This document shows, in pieces, positions 26,325 to 34,328 of a stretch of 49,460 nt of DNA (position 1 is the stretch's first letter; every line of letters starts with the position of its first letter). Source of the DNA: JBGPJO01 sp964348535 (GTDB lineage Bacteria; Patescibacteriota; Minisyncoccia; Phycocordibacterales; JAKFXT01); contig CAYGDB010000001.1 of NCBI GenBank assembly GCA_964348535.1, positions 1 to 49,460 on the forward strand, read 5' to 3'. The notes under the pieces are model-generated. The model made no database searches, was not told the DNA's origin, and saw only the letters and a program-made list of their open reading frames with translations. Position numbers and translations under genes: made by a program.

Positions 26325-27599
26325 ATGTCTTCAAAACCCAGAAAAATTGCCGTTGCGGTCACGCACCGAACGCCCTATGGGCGTTTAAAGCCGGTACTTA
26401 AAGCAATACAATCTCATCCCGATCTTGAATTGCAGATTATCGTGGCAACCCCTGTCTTTTTCCATGACCTTTTGTTTGCTTTACGACACTCCGATTTTTC
26501 CTCGATTAAAGTTTCAATTTCTTGGTATATTAAAGCGCGCTTAAGGAAGTTTTTTGGGGGAAAATCAGCTTTGAACGAGCTTGATTTATTATCAAAAAGC
26601 ATAAGCGCTGACGGTTTTTCTATTTCGGCCCATGTTCCTGTTTTTATTGCCGGTGGAAATTTAAAGACGATGACAAAATCAGTCGGAGCCGGAATCATTA
26701 ATTTGCCAGTGATTTTTGAAAAGTTGAAACCGGATGTTGTTCTTATACACGCCGATCGGTTTGAAATGCTTGCGGTTGCGGTGGCGGCTTCTCTTATGAA
26801 TATTCCGATTGCTCATACTCAAGGGGGAGAAGTATCGGGGACTATAGATGAAAAGGCCCGACACGCTATTACGAAACTTTCTCACATTCATTTTCCAACA
26901 ACCAATCAAAGTAAGGAAAGACTTCTTAGAATGGGCGAGAGCGCCGATAGGGTTTTTTTGGTTGGGTGTCCCACTATTGATGTTTTGAAAAGAATAGACC
27001 TCTCTCCCGATAATGCCATTTTTGATCGCAATGGTAATGGTCATGGCGATCGCCTTGACCTTTCCAAACCTTATATTTTGGTTCTCCAACACCCTGTAAC
27101 AACGGAATATGGCGAAGCAAAACGGCAAATGGAAGAAACACTTAAAGCCGTCCAATCTCTAAATATGCCGGTTTTTCTTTTGTGGCCTAATATAGATGCC
27201 GGTTCTGACGGCGCCTCTGCCGCTGTTAGTCACTTTATTAAACATCACAATCTTCCAGCTTTTGCTCTTTTCAAAACTTTACACTCGGAAGATTTTTATA
27301 AAGTTCTTAAAAACGCTACGGTGGCCGTTGGTAATTCTTCTAGCTTTATTAGGGAAAGTTCGTACTTAGGTACGCCGACCGTCCTTATCGGGTCTCGTCA
27401 AAATAATCGTGAACGAGCGGATAATGTAATTGAGGTTTCTCATGACCACGTTGAAATCAAAGAGGCAGTTTTGAAACAGTTGGCTCACGGTCCTTATCCG
27501 TCAAGTAATTTATTTGGTGACGGCGAAACTTCCAATTTGATTGCGGATATTCTTTCAGACGCAGACATTATCGCACAAAAGTATTTTATTGATTATTAA
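26325..27599 (+). CDS. neuC: UDP-N-acetylglucosamine 2-epimerase, hydrolysing (NeuC type)
   Basis: NeuC converts UDP-GlcNAc to ManNAc and UDP, the first step of sialic acid synthesis. The 424-residue product has AVTHRTPYGRLKPVLKAI, PDVVLIHADRFEMLAVA, IAHTQGGEVSGTIDEKARHA (the G-G-E-x-x-G active-site segment), KLSHIHFPTT, VLQHPVTTEYG and GNSSSFIRESSYLGTPTVLI, all matching the GT-B-like epimerase fold. The initial segment VTHRTPYGRL is typical of hydrolysing forms. It is about 30-40 residues longer than average, with an extra segment around residues 60-90. It lies between the GT-B-like gene and the cupin, in the neuB-neuA cassette. Confidence 0.85.
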   Translation: MSSKPRKIAVAVTHRTPYGRLKPVLKAIQSHPDLELQIIVATPVFFHDLLFALRHSDFSSIKVSISWYIKARLRKFFGGKSALNELDLLSKSISADGFSISAHVPVFIAGGNLKTMTKSVGAGIINLPVIFEKLKPDVVLIHADRFEMLAVAVAASLMNIPIAHTQGGEVSGTIDEKARHAITKLSHIHFPTTNQSKERLLRMGESADRVFLVGCPTIDVLKRIDLSPDNAIFDRNGNGHGDRLDLSKPYILVLQHPVTTEYGEAKRQMEETLKAVQSLNMPVFLLWPNIDAGSDGASAAVSHFIKHHNLPAFALFKTLHSEDFYKVLKNATVAVGNSSSFIRESSYLGTPTVLIGSRQNNRERADNVIEVSHDHVEIKEAVLKQLAHGPYPSSNLFGDGETSNLIADILSDADIIAQKYFIDY

Positions 27600-27615
27600 C
27601 CATATTAAACATCAT

Positions 27616-28044
27616 ATGAGACAGCAATCAGTTGTGATTAAAAAAGAGGACATAGAAAAAACACTTAAATCTCCCTCAAGTCAGGGTAAACGCCTTCTTG
27701 AACCTCTCAAGATTTTCTCAAAAGAGAATAGCATTCCGCTAAATGTGCTTGAAGATAACAATGTGGTTAACGAGGCAGAGGTGCACAAACACGAAGCGGA
27801 CCTCTGGTGCTGTCTTGAGGGTGAGGTAACTTTTATTTACGGGGGAGAAATAGTTAACCCGTGGGTAAAGAAAAATGCCGATGGAACGCTCGATGAACGC
27901 GAAATAAAAGCAAAAGAGATTATCGGTGGCACAGAAGTGTTGCTTAAACCTGGCGACTGGCTCTTTATTCCGGCTGGAGAGCCTCATATGCATAAAACGG
28001 ATGGTGTTGCGAGATTGATTATTATAAAAATTCCCAAAGTTTAG
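27616..28044 (+). CDS. Small cupin protein in the nonulosonate cassette
   Basis: The 143-residue protein carries HKHEADLWCCLEGEVTFIYG (H-x-H-x3-D/x-x6-G cupin motif 1) and PGDWLFIPAGEPHMH (motif 2 with the final histidine ligand), separated by an acidic linker of about 25 residues. Cupins near NulO genes may act as sugar isomerases, but no substrate is indicated. Start 27616 follows the neuC stop by 16 bp; an in-frame start at 27541 would overlap neuC by 59 bp and add a non-cupin extension, so it is rejected. The EamA-like gene begins 2 bp after its stop. Confidence 0.8.
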   Translation: MRQQSVVIKKEDIEKTLKSPSSQGKRLLEPLKIFSKENSIPLNVLEDNNVVNEAEVHKHEADLWCCLEGEVTFIYGGEIVNPWVKKNADGTLDEREIKAKEIIGGTEVLLKPGDWLFIPAGEPHMHKTDGVARLIIIKIPKV

Positions 28045-28046
28045 AT

Positions 28047-28994
28047 ATGTTTGAGAATTGGACAAAATGGGCGGTCGGAGAAGGGCTAATGAAGACCACC
28101 AATCGCACCCTTTCTAAATTCTTTGGTGTAACTGCGGGTACGGCAGAGGCAACATTTGCGGCAACTGTGGTAATAGGCGTTGTTCAAACAATATTTGGTT
28201 TTTTTGGGGCATTGCATCGAAAAGAAGCTCTTGTTACTAGCAGTCGTCAGATATTGGGAAGTGTTTCTTTTGGTTTTATTGCAACCATTATGACAGTGTT
28301 GGGATTTATTGTTTTCACATTTCCTGGAGCTGATGTCGGCATTGTCACATTCATCATCACTCTATCTATAGTTCCTGGAATAGTTTTGGATAGAGTATTT
28401 TTTGGGGAAAAACTTTTAGCGCGTCAATACCTAGGTATCATTTTGTTTTTATTTGCCGGCTGGGCAATGTTAGGATTTATTTCGCTCCAAGAACTTATTA
28501 TGTTGCCCGCATGGGTGCTCGTCGCTTTCGGACTGATGTTCCTCTACCCGCTGAATGAATTTATTACACGCAAGCTGGCAGTTCGTGATAAGGCAGACCC
28601 GTTCGTTAATAACTTTTGGATAGGAATTTCCACGGTAATTTTTTCAATCGTTGGGTTCTTATTTTTTGTTCGAAGTGATTGGTATGAATTGTTTTATTTT
28701 GGAAAGGTCTTTTGGCTCGTGAGCATTGCGATGGGGTTTGTGGTAACCCTTATGGTCGTATTCAAGCTGGTGGCTTACAAGAGTGGAGGCACAATCGCTC
28801 TTAAGAAATTAGTAATGCAAGGAACGCACCTTCTAACCGCCGTACTTGCCGGAGCGTTTATTTTTGGTGAGGCCATAACTATCGGGAAAATAATTGGAAT
28901 TCTTATATTTTTTGTTGCATTCTCGCTTGTCGATAAAAATACATGGGGAGCATTTGTAAATTTTTCTAAGCACTTTCTTCGGCCAAAAACTTGA
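28047..28994 (+). CDS. EamA/DMT-like transporter
   Basis: This 315-residue hydrophobic protein shows about ten membrane segments in two halves, as in EamA drug/metabolite transporters. The second half contains a typical EamA ending (HLLTAVLAGAFIFGEAITIG, then KIIGILIFFVAF). The first half has VPGIVLDRVFFGEKLLARQY, resembling the conserved helix 4-5 region. It may export or import a sugar or amino compound tied to the cassette, or flip a lipid-linked intermediate. It is translationally close to the cupin gene (2-bp gap) and probably cotranscribed with neuC. Confidence 0.75.
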   Translation: MFENWTKWAVGEGLMKTTNRTLSKFFGVTAGTAEATFAATVVIGVVQTIFGFFGALHRKEALVTSSRQILGSVSFGFIATIMTVLGFIVFTFPGADVGIVTFIITLSIVPGIVLDRVFFGEKLLARQYLGIILFLFAGWAMLGFISLQELIMLPAWVLVAFGLMFLYPLNEFITRKLAVRDKADPFVNNFWIGISTVIFSIVGFLFFVRSDWYELFYFGKVFWLVSIAMGFVVTLMVVFKLVAYKSGGTIALKKLVMQGTHLLTAVLAGAFIFGEAITIGKIIGILIFFVAFSLVDKNTWGAFVNFSKHFLRPKT

Positions 28995-29020
28995 CTAAAC
29001 TGGTGATTTAGTGTTACCTT

Positions 29021-29070
29021 GTTGTAAGAGTTCTTTGTCTTTTTTTCTTACAACCTTTGCCTAAGGAGGG
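29021..29070 (+). promoter_or_regulatory. 5' leader hairpin and strong Shine-Dalgarno before the gene at 29078
   Basis: GTTGTAAG (29021-29028) and CTTACAAC (29047-29054) form an 8-bp stem around a T-rich loop. AAGGAGGG (29063-29070) follows, 8 nt from the ATG at 29078. The layout copies that at 55-90, and both share AAGGAGGGC. A possible TTGACT -35 box is at 28991-28996, but its -10 (TTACCT at 17 bp) is poor. Confidence 0.55.
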
Positions 29071-29077
29071 CAAAAAT

Positions 29078-30115
29078 ATGACAACAAACACGATTGACCG
29101 GGAAAAGCCGGTTATTCTGATCTGTGGCGTTGACCGCGCTGCGGAAGAAAATCATCACCTGATTGCGGGCGCTTTCATGCGCTCGCGGGCTCGCACTGTG
29201 AATGTTAGGGATATCGAATTCCGGAGCTACTTGTACGTGAGGAAGTATGTTCCTCGTGCCAAGGCTCTTCTTGTTCACACTTCTTCGGCCATATCTTTGT
29301 TTGGCGACCAAACGGAGCTCAAGTGGATCAAGATCGCTCGGAGGATTGACTTGCCTATATTTTCGGTTGCGGATACCCACTTTGGTTGGGCACGCCCGGA
29401 AGTGGGGAGTCTGGCTAAAAGCGTCAAACTTTTTGTCGCTTCACCATCCGAGGTTGCCGAGGCCACAACTTTCGGATATGAATCCCCAGAGTACATAGGG
29501 GGGCCACCTTTGTGGGGGTCATTTCGGATGCAGGATGGCTTTTACCGTCCGGAGGACAAAGTCTTTTTTGTGGGCGGGCTGAAATCTCCGAAAATCACCG
29601 ACGAAATGCTTGAAGTTGTGGTCCGAGGGATTCGTCTGGTACATGGTGATGACTTCGGTCTAATATTCAGGCCACATCCCAAGGAGGACTCAAGTGAGGA
29701 TATTAAATCCCGGCGGGAGGCTATTCTTCTCGGTGTAAGGCAAATTCCGGTTGGTTCCTCCGAGCTTCATGACCTTGCTCGTTCGGAGGTTTCGTTCTTT
29801 ACATCGGGGGCGACAGGAGTCATCGCTGCCGGCATCAATAGATTGCCAACAGCATACTATCTCTCGGATTCGGTTGACGCTCGAATGATGAAATCAATTG
29901 GGCGCAAGGACTGGACTCCTGTTTCCGAGGGTGCGACGGTCACCTTTAGGAGTCCTGAGGATGTGAAGGGGATTGTCGATGGTTTTCTGAACGTGAATGT
30001 TTCGTCATCCCTTCGTGGGGCCCAAGCAAAAGTTTATCCCGATGGACTTGGGGTTGGCTCTGCCGAGCGAATCGTCGAGCGTATACTCCAAGAACTCCAA
30101 GAAATTGGGGCTTAA
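29078..30115 (+). CDS. Putative GT-B-fold surface-carbohydrate transferase
   Basis: This 345-residue protein has no family I can name. It shows PVILICGVDRAAEENHHLI at the start, YLYVRKYVPRAKALLVHTSS, PIFSVADTHFGWARPEVG, a LIFRPHPKED motif near residue 200 and SFFTSGATGVIAAGINRLPT near 240. The RPHPK and later S-G-A-T-G segments recall the donor half of CDP-glycerol transferases and other GT-B proteins, as at 24928. It forms a single-gene unit with hairpin leader, strong SD and strong terminator. Its codons are GC-richer than those of its neighbours, like the cupin gene at 95. Start 29078 follows from the SD; an in-frame TTG at 29057 lies upstream of it. Confidence 0.6.
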   Translation: MTTNTIDREKPVILICGVDRAAEENHHLIAGAFMRSRARTVNVRDIEFRSYLYVRKYVPRAKALLVHTSSAISLFGDQTELKWIKIARRIDLPIFSVADTHFGWARPEVGSLAKSVKLFVASPSEVAEATTFGYESPEYIGGPPLWGSFRMQDGFYRPEDKVFFVGGLKSPKITDEMLEVVVRGIRLVHGDDFGLIFRPHPKEDSSEDIKSRREAILLGVRQIPVGSSELHDLARSEVSFFTSGATGVIAAGINRLPTAYYLSDSVDARMMKSIGRKDWTPVSEGATVTFRSPEDVKGIVDGFLNVNVSSSLRGAQAKVYPDGLGVGSAERIVERILQELQEIGA

Positions 30116-30134
30116 CTTTCTAAGTTCCTTTCGT

Positions 30135-30172
30135 AAATGTCCAGAGTGAATCTTCACTCTGGACATTTTTTT
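30135..30172 (+). terminator. Rho-independent terminator
   Basis: A perfect 16-bp inverted repeat (30135-30150 with 30153-30168) is followed by a run of T to 30172. It closes the single-gene unit at 29078-30115 and isolates it from neuA. Confidence 0.92.
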
Positions 30173-30191
30173 GTTGCATTAAAAATAATTT

Positions 30192-30219
30192 TTGTTAGTG
30201 TTAATTTACATACTATAAT
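30192..30219 (+). promoter_or_regulatory. Predicted sigma70-type promoter of neuA
   Basis: TTGTTA (30192-30197) and a perfect TATAAT (30214-30219) are 16 bp apart, directly after a terminator. Initiation near 30226 leaves about 12 nt before the ATG at 30238. Confidence 0.7.
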
Positions 30220-30237
30220 TTGGTTTTTTATATATCT

Positions 30238-30960
30238 ATGGAAATACAAAAAAAAATTCTTGCGGTTATTACCGCTCGTGGTGGTTCAAAAGGCCTTCCA
30301 GGTAAAAATATTAAGATTTTAGGTGGAAAACCTCTTATTGCTTACAGTATTGAGTCTGCCAAAGAAAGCGATCTAATAACTCACTCCATTGTTTCAACAG
30401 ATGATCCCGAAATAGCGGAAGTGGCTCGCAAGTGTGGTGGCGAAGTTCCGTTTATGCGTCCTGCGGAGCTCGCGATAGACACAGCTGGACATGTCGGTGT
30501 TATGCAACATGCGGTGAAATTCATGGAGGAAAAGCTTGGTCTTACATTTGACTATGCTGTAATTTTCCAACCAACGTCGCCATTTCGAACTAAGGATGAA
30601 GTTGATGGCACTATTCAAAAACTGATAGATATCGGAGCCGATTCAGCTGTAAGTATTTTTGAAATAGATTCCACGTATCATCCTATTAAGGTGAAAAAAC
30701 TTGAGGGAGATCGAGTTCTTCCGTATTGTATGGAAGAGCCAGAAGGAAAGAGACGGCAAGACCTGCCAAAAGCATATCGCAGAAGCAGTGCTATATATGC
30801 AATGAAAAGAGACCTTTTGATGATTGATGGAAAGCTTTTTGGAGACTATGTTGTCGGATATGTAACTCCACGCGAATACTTTGTTGATATTGATACCCAT
30901 TTTGATTGGATGGTGGCGGAAGGCATATTCAATAAGTTGAATGCGGCTGGGCGGATATAA
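30238..30960 (+). CDS. neuA: CMP-nonulosonate cytidylyltransferase (NeuA type)
   Basis: NeuA activates the nine-carbon acid with CTP to CMP-sugar. The 241-residue protein has the nucleotide-binding motif ARGGSKGLPGKN (residues 13-24), SIVSTDDPEIAEVA, FMRPAELAIDTA, VIFQPTSPFRT and VDIDTHFDWMVAE, all typical of the family, at the usual single-domain length. Start 30238 is taken over an in-frame upstream start at 30220, which falls inside the -10 region. It is the last gene of the NulO cassette; one base separates its stop from the next gene, so it may drive transcription of the downstream glycan genes. Confidence 0.9.
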   Translation: MEIQKKILAVITARGGSKGLPGKNIKILGGKPLIAYSIESAKESDLITHSIVSTDDPEIAEVARKCGGEVPFMRPAELAIDTAGHVGVMQHAVKFMEEKLGLTFDYAVIFQPTSPFRTKDEVDGTIQKLIDIGADSAVSIFEIDSTYHPIKVKKLEGDRVLPYCMEEPEGKRRQDLPKAYRRSSAIYAMKRDLLMIDGKLFGDYVVGYVTPREYFVDIDTHFDWMVAEGIFNKLNAAGRI

Positions 30961-30961
30961 A

Positions 30962-32332
30962 ATGAAAAACAAGACTTGGTGGGTGACAATTCTTATTGCG
31001 GTTTCGTTTTTGTCAGCGGCTTTGTCGTTTTTTGTTATTTATGATTTATCGGTTAAAAACGAGTTTCGTTTTCCCTCTCTTACTGGGGATTCCAATCACT
31101 ATCGCATTCTTGCCGAGAATCTTATTTCAAAACAGGCTTTTGACCGTTTTCCGGACTCCTACTCGCCGGAGGATTTTAGGACTCCGGGGTATCCGTTATT
31201 TCTTGCTCTGCTTTTTCTGATAACCGGAAGCTGGGTTTTCTCGGCGTTTTTACAGTCGCTTATTATGGCTTCTATTCCCATACTGACTTATTTTCTGGGG
31301 GAGAAGATTTTTAACGCCCGAGTCGGACTTGTTGCCGGTTTCATCGTCGCCCTTGACCCGCTTAGGCATTTTTTCTCTTCTCTTACTTTATCGGACGCTC
31401 CTTTTACGGCGCTTTTGCTGGCTGTTTTTGTTTTATTTTTCTATGCCATTCACGATAGCGTAAATCCTGGCAGGAAAATGTTTATGGCGGGGCTTGTTCT
31501 CGGTTTCGCCGTTTTGGTTCGTCCGATAGGGCAGTTTCTGCCGATATTTTTTATATTATTTTGGTTTGTTCAAAAGAGGTGGGAGATTCGTTTGAATTTA
31601 AAACCGGCGATTATTTTTCTGGCGGGATTTTTAATTGTTGTCGGAGCTTGGTCTATCCGCAATCAGGTTACCTTTGGCACTTGGGAGATTGCTTCGGTCA
31701 GTAATTATAATATTGCTTATTACGCCGAACTTTTTGAACAAGAAAGAACGGGGGTTTCGCTTAACGAGCAACAAGAGAAGCTTGCTTCAGAGCTTGGCTA
31801 TTCGGACAGGGAAGTGATGCGCTCAATGAAAGCAAATGATATCAATATAAGATACGCCAAGGATGTTCTTTTTGCCCATCCTTTTGAATACACTTACTAC
31901 CATTTGGTAAAAACAATCCCGTTTTTTCTAAACGATGGACTTAGGGATACCGCTCGTTTGCTCGGCCTTAACGACGAACCTCTCCCAAATTTCACAGGGT
32001 TTCTTCTTGACGGAGAATTTAAGAAGTTTTTTCAAACTCTTGGTGTCGGAGGGGTTAATGCCACCCTTTTAATTATGGGCTCCGGTTTTATGTTTATTTT
32101 TTTGATTTTAGCCGGTTACGGGGCGCTTGTCGGATTTAAAAACAGGGAAAGTCGTCTTGCGGTTATCTTTTTTGTCGGCATAATTTTTTATTTTGCTCTT
32201 GTTACGGGTCCTGTATCAACCGCTCGTTACCGCTTGCCCGTTATGCCGTTTATTACCATTCTGGCCGTTTCAGGATTTATTTCCGCTTTTCATAAGATAA
32301 GGTCGCGTTCTGGCATTGCTCATCTTAAATGA
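30962..32332 (+). CDS. GT-C membrane glycosyltransferase (PMT_2/ArnT-like)
   Basis: The 457-residue protein has TM1, an outer loop with the acidic GDSNHYRILAENL and FRTPGYPLFLALLFL, which match the GD-x3-Y and R-x-PGYP-xxA patterns of the GT39/GT83 group, then about ten further helices and a short C-terminal tail. Such enzymes move sugars from polyprenyl-phosphate to proteins, lipids or glycans outside the membrane. Start at 30962 lies one base after the neuA stop. The next gene encodes a polyprenyl-phosphate-type GT2 that could make its donor. Confidence 0.8.
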   Translation: MKNKTWWVTILIAVSFLSAALSFFVIYDLSVKNEFRFPSLTGDSNHYRILAENLISKQAFDRFPDSYSPEDFRTPGYPLFLALLFLITGSWVFSAFLQSLIMASIPILTYFLGEKIFNARVGLVAGFIVALDPLRHFFSSLTLSDAPFTALLLAVFVLFFYAIHDSVNPGRKMFMAGLVLGFAVLVRPIGQFLPIFFILFWFVQKRWEIRLNLKPAIIFLAGFLIVVGAWSIRNQVTFGTWEIASVSNYNIAYYAELFEQERTGVSLNEQQEKLASELGYSDREVMRSMKANDINIRYAKDVLFAHPFEYTYYHLVKTIPFFLNDGLRDTARLLGLNDEPLPNFTGFLLDGEFKKFFQTLGVGGVNATLLIMGSGFMFIFLILAGYGALVGFKNRESRLAVIFFVGIIFYFALVTGPVSTARYRLPVMPFITILAVSGFISAFHKIRSRSGIAHLK

Positions 32333-32367
32333 TATAATGCGGATTAATTCTGTATAAAGCATAAAGT

Positions 32368-33105
32368 ATGAACGAGCCACATCTTTCCATAATCATTCCG
32401 GCTTATAACGAAGTCAACCGTTTGCCAAAAACTCTGGACTCGCTTTTTTCCTATCTTCCAAAACTTGAGCGGACTTATGAGATTTTAATAGTAAACGACG
32501 GCAGTACTGATGGCACAAAAGAGCTCGTAGAGAACATCATTAAAACACACCCGGAGGTCAGACTTATTTCATATTCTCCAAACCGCGGTCGCGGATACGC
32601 CGTAAAGCGTGGTGTGCTCGAGGCCAAGGGTGAGATTATTCTTGAGACGGATGCGGATGGTAGTGTCGCGGATGAAGCCATAGGAAGATTTATTAGGGCG
32701 TTTGATTCAGACTCTTCACTTCAAGCTGTTTTTGGCAGTAGGGAAATGGAAGGGGCGCGGATAGCGGAACGTCAACCGCCACTTAGAGTCTTTCTCGGGT
32801 ATATGTTTATTCTGCTCGCCAAAATTCTTTTCTGGATGTGGAATGTCAGCGATTTCACTTTAGGTTTCAAGATGTTCAGAAGAGAGGCGGCTAGAGATAT
32901 TTTTGCCCGCCAGTACAATATTTATTATTTAGCTGAAGCGGAAATAATATATGTTGCGGAAAAAAGAGGTTTTAAATGGATTCAGCTTCCGGTAACTTGG
33001 GTTGATAACAAAGATTCCAGGGTTAATCCATTTATAGAAACTTTAAGATCGCTTTTCGGAATTGTTCAGGTTCTTGTCAATTCTCTAGTCGGTAAATATA
33101 AGTAA
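32368..33105 (+). CDS. GT2, dolichyl/undecaprenyl-phosphate glucosyltransferase-like
   Basis: The 245-residue GT-A protein contains SIIIPAYNEVNRLPKTLDS, EILIVNDGSTDGTK, NRGRGYAVKRGVLEAKGEII, TDADGS and VFGSRE. The N-R-G-R/K-G-x-A pattern followed by the DAD metal site is closest to ALG5-type polyprenyl-phosphate glucosyltransferases. A later SDFTLGFKMFRREAA segment fits the same group. Paired with a methyltransferase and a GtrA protein immediately downstream, it suggests a lipid-linked sugar made inside and moved outside for GT-C enzymes. Confidence 0.85.
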   Translation: MNEPHLSIIIPAYNEVNRLPKTLDSLFSYLPKLERTYEILIVNDGSTDGTKELVENIIKTHPEVRLISYSPNRGRGYAVKRGVLEAKGEIILETDADGSVADEAIGRFIRAFDSDSSLQAVFGSREMEGARIAERQPPLRVFLGYMFILLAKILFWMWNVSDFTLGFKMFRREAARDIFARQYNIYYLAEAEIIYVAEKRGFKWIQLPVTWVDNKDSRVNPFIETLRSLFGIVQVLVNSLVGKYK

Positions 33106-33110
33106 GTTTT

Positions 33111-33848
33111 ATGGACAAGTCGCTTTATTCCGAGATGGCTTTTCTTGAAACGCGCCATTGGTGGTTTCTCGGACGAAGGGCCATTATATTTGATGTCATA
33201 AAAAGGTTTTGCGGTTCTCCTTCAGGCAAAGCTCTTGATGTGGGAATTGGAACCGGTATAAACGGCGTATTATTATCTAAGGTTGGTTATGCTGTGGACG
33301 GAGTTGAGGACTCGGACGAAGCGATGCTTTATGTCAAAAAAAATTATCCCAATCTGTCGGTTTTAAAAACCTCTTTTCCTTCCTCTTCCATACCGCCCGC
33401 CTCATACAATTTGGTAACCATGTTTGATGTTGTTGAACATATAGGAGAGGATGTGTCGGCTTTGAAAGCTGCCCGTCAAGCTCTCGTTCCCGGCGGTCGT
33501 GTTGTTATTACCGCTCCAGCTTTTTCTTTTCTTTGGACAAAGCACGATGAGCTGGCACATCATAAGAGACGCTACAGAAGAAAGGAGTTGAAAACAAAAC
33601 TTGAAGAAGCCGGTTTTGAGACGCTTTTTATAAGTTATTTTAATTTCTTTCTTTTTCCGGCCATTATTGTCTTTCGTCTTTTGGGCAAGTTGATCTTAAA
33701 AGAAAACGCAAATAGTGACTTTTCAAGCACTCCGAATTTTCTTAATTTGCCATTCGCGAAACTTTTTTCTTTAGAGCGTTTTTTGATGCGTTTGTTTTCT
33801 TTGCCGTTTGGCGTTTCCATAATAGCTGTCGGTCAAAAACCCATATGA
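33111..33848 (+). CDS. Class I SAM-dependent methyltransferase
   Basis: The 245-residue product has KALDVGIGTGINGVLLSKVG (motif I near residue 40), VDGVEDSDEAM, YNLVTMFDVVEHIGED (motif II) and ALVPGGRVVITAPAF, the usual Methyltransf_11/23 signature. The late HHKRRYRRKEL segment is common in polysaccharide-locus methyltransferases. It lies 5 bp after the GT2 gene and overlaps gtrA by 4 bp. The target is probably a lipid-linked sugar or glycan; not resolvable. Confidence 0.85.
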   Translation: MDKSLYSEMAFLETRHWWFLGRRAIIFDVIKRFCGSPSGKALDVGIGTGINGVLLSKVGYAVDGVEDSDEAMLYVKKNYPNLSVLKTSFPSSSIPPASYNLVTMFDVVEHIGEDVSALKAARQALVPGGRVVITAPAFSFLWTKHDELAHHKRRYRRKELKTKLEEAGFETLFISYFNFFLFPAIIVFRLLGKLILKENANSDFSSTPNFLNLPFAKLFSLERFLMRLFSLPFGVSIIAVGQKPI

Positions 33849-34318
33849 AAAATAATATAATAAAAATATCAACTTTTCTTTCACGTTCCAGGTACCTCCA
33901 CTTTTTTGCGGTAGGGGCGACAGGCGTTGCTCTGAATCTTGCCATTACCGCCTTTTTTGCCGAAATGGTGTTTGGTCGGGAAAACTATTTTTCCGCTTAC
34001 ATTATTGGCCTCATAGCGAATCTTCTCTACAATTTTGTTCTGCACACGGTAATGACATTTAAGACTAAAACAAATCATGCCAGGCGTTTGAGTATTTTTC
34101 TTATTTATTCTCTCGCTCTGACTTACCTGCAAGCTTATGTGGTCAAGTCCGTAGTCTCCTACGTTGGAGTAAACTGGTATCTGGTTGTTATTGCCTCCGT
34201 TATCTTGGTTTTTTCCATGGTTACATTTTTGCTTTTCAAATTCGTTCTTTTTCGAGAAGATGAGAAGCTTGAGAATGATAATAACTTTAATGTTGCAAAT
34301 GACCCCGCAACAAGATAG
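33845..34318 (+). CDS. GtrA-family membrane protein
   Basis: The 157-residue protein has four predicted membrane segments and the GtrA pattern YLHFFAVGATGVALNLAITA at the N terminus with IANLLYNFVLHTVMTFK after the second helix. GtrA proteins are thought to flip undecaprenyl-phosphate-linked sugars across the inner membrane. It overlaps the methyltransferase gene by 4 bp and is near a matching GT2 synthase, the classical partner. A charged C-terminal tail of about 20 residues follows the last helix. Confidence 0.88.
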   Translation: MKNNIIKISTFLSRSRYLHFFAVGATGVALNLAITAFFAEMVFGRENYFSAYIIGLIANLLYNFVLHTVMTFKTKTNHARRLSIFLIYSLALTYLQAYVVKSVVSYVGVNWYLVVIASVILVFSMVTFLLFKFVLFREDEKLENDNNFNVANDPATR

Positions 34319-34328
34319 GATTTTGCTT

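Noticed and set aside
27541..27615. Longer start for the cassette cupin
   Set aside because: It would overlap neuC by 59 bp and add residues that are the out-of-frame translation of neuC rather than cupin sequence.
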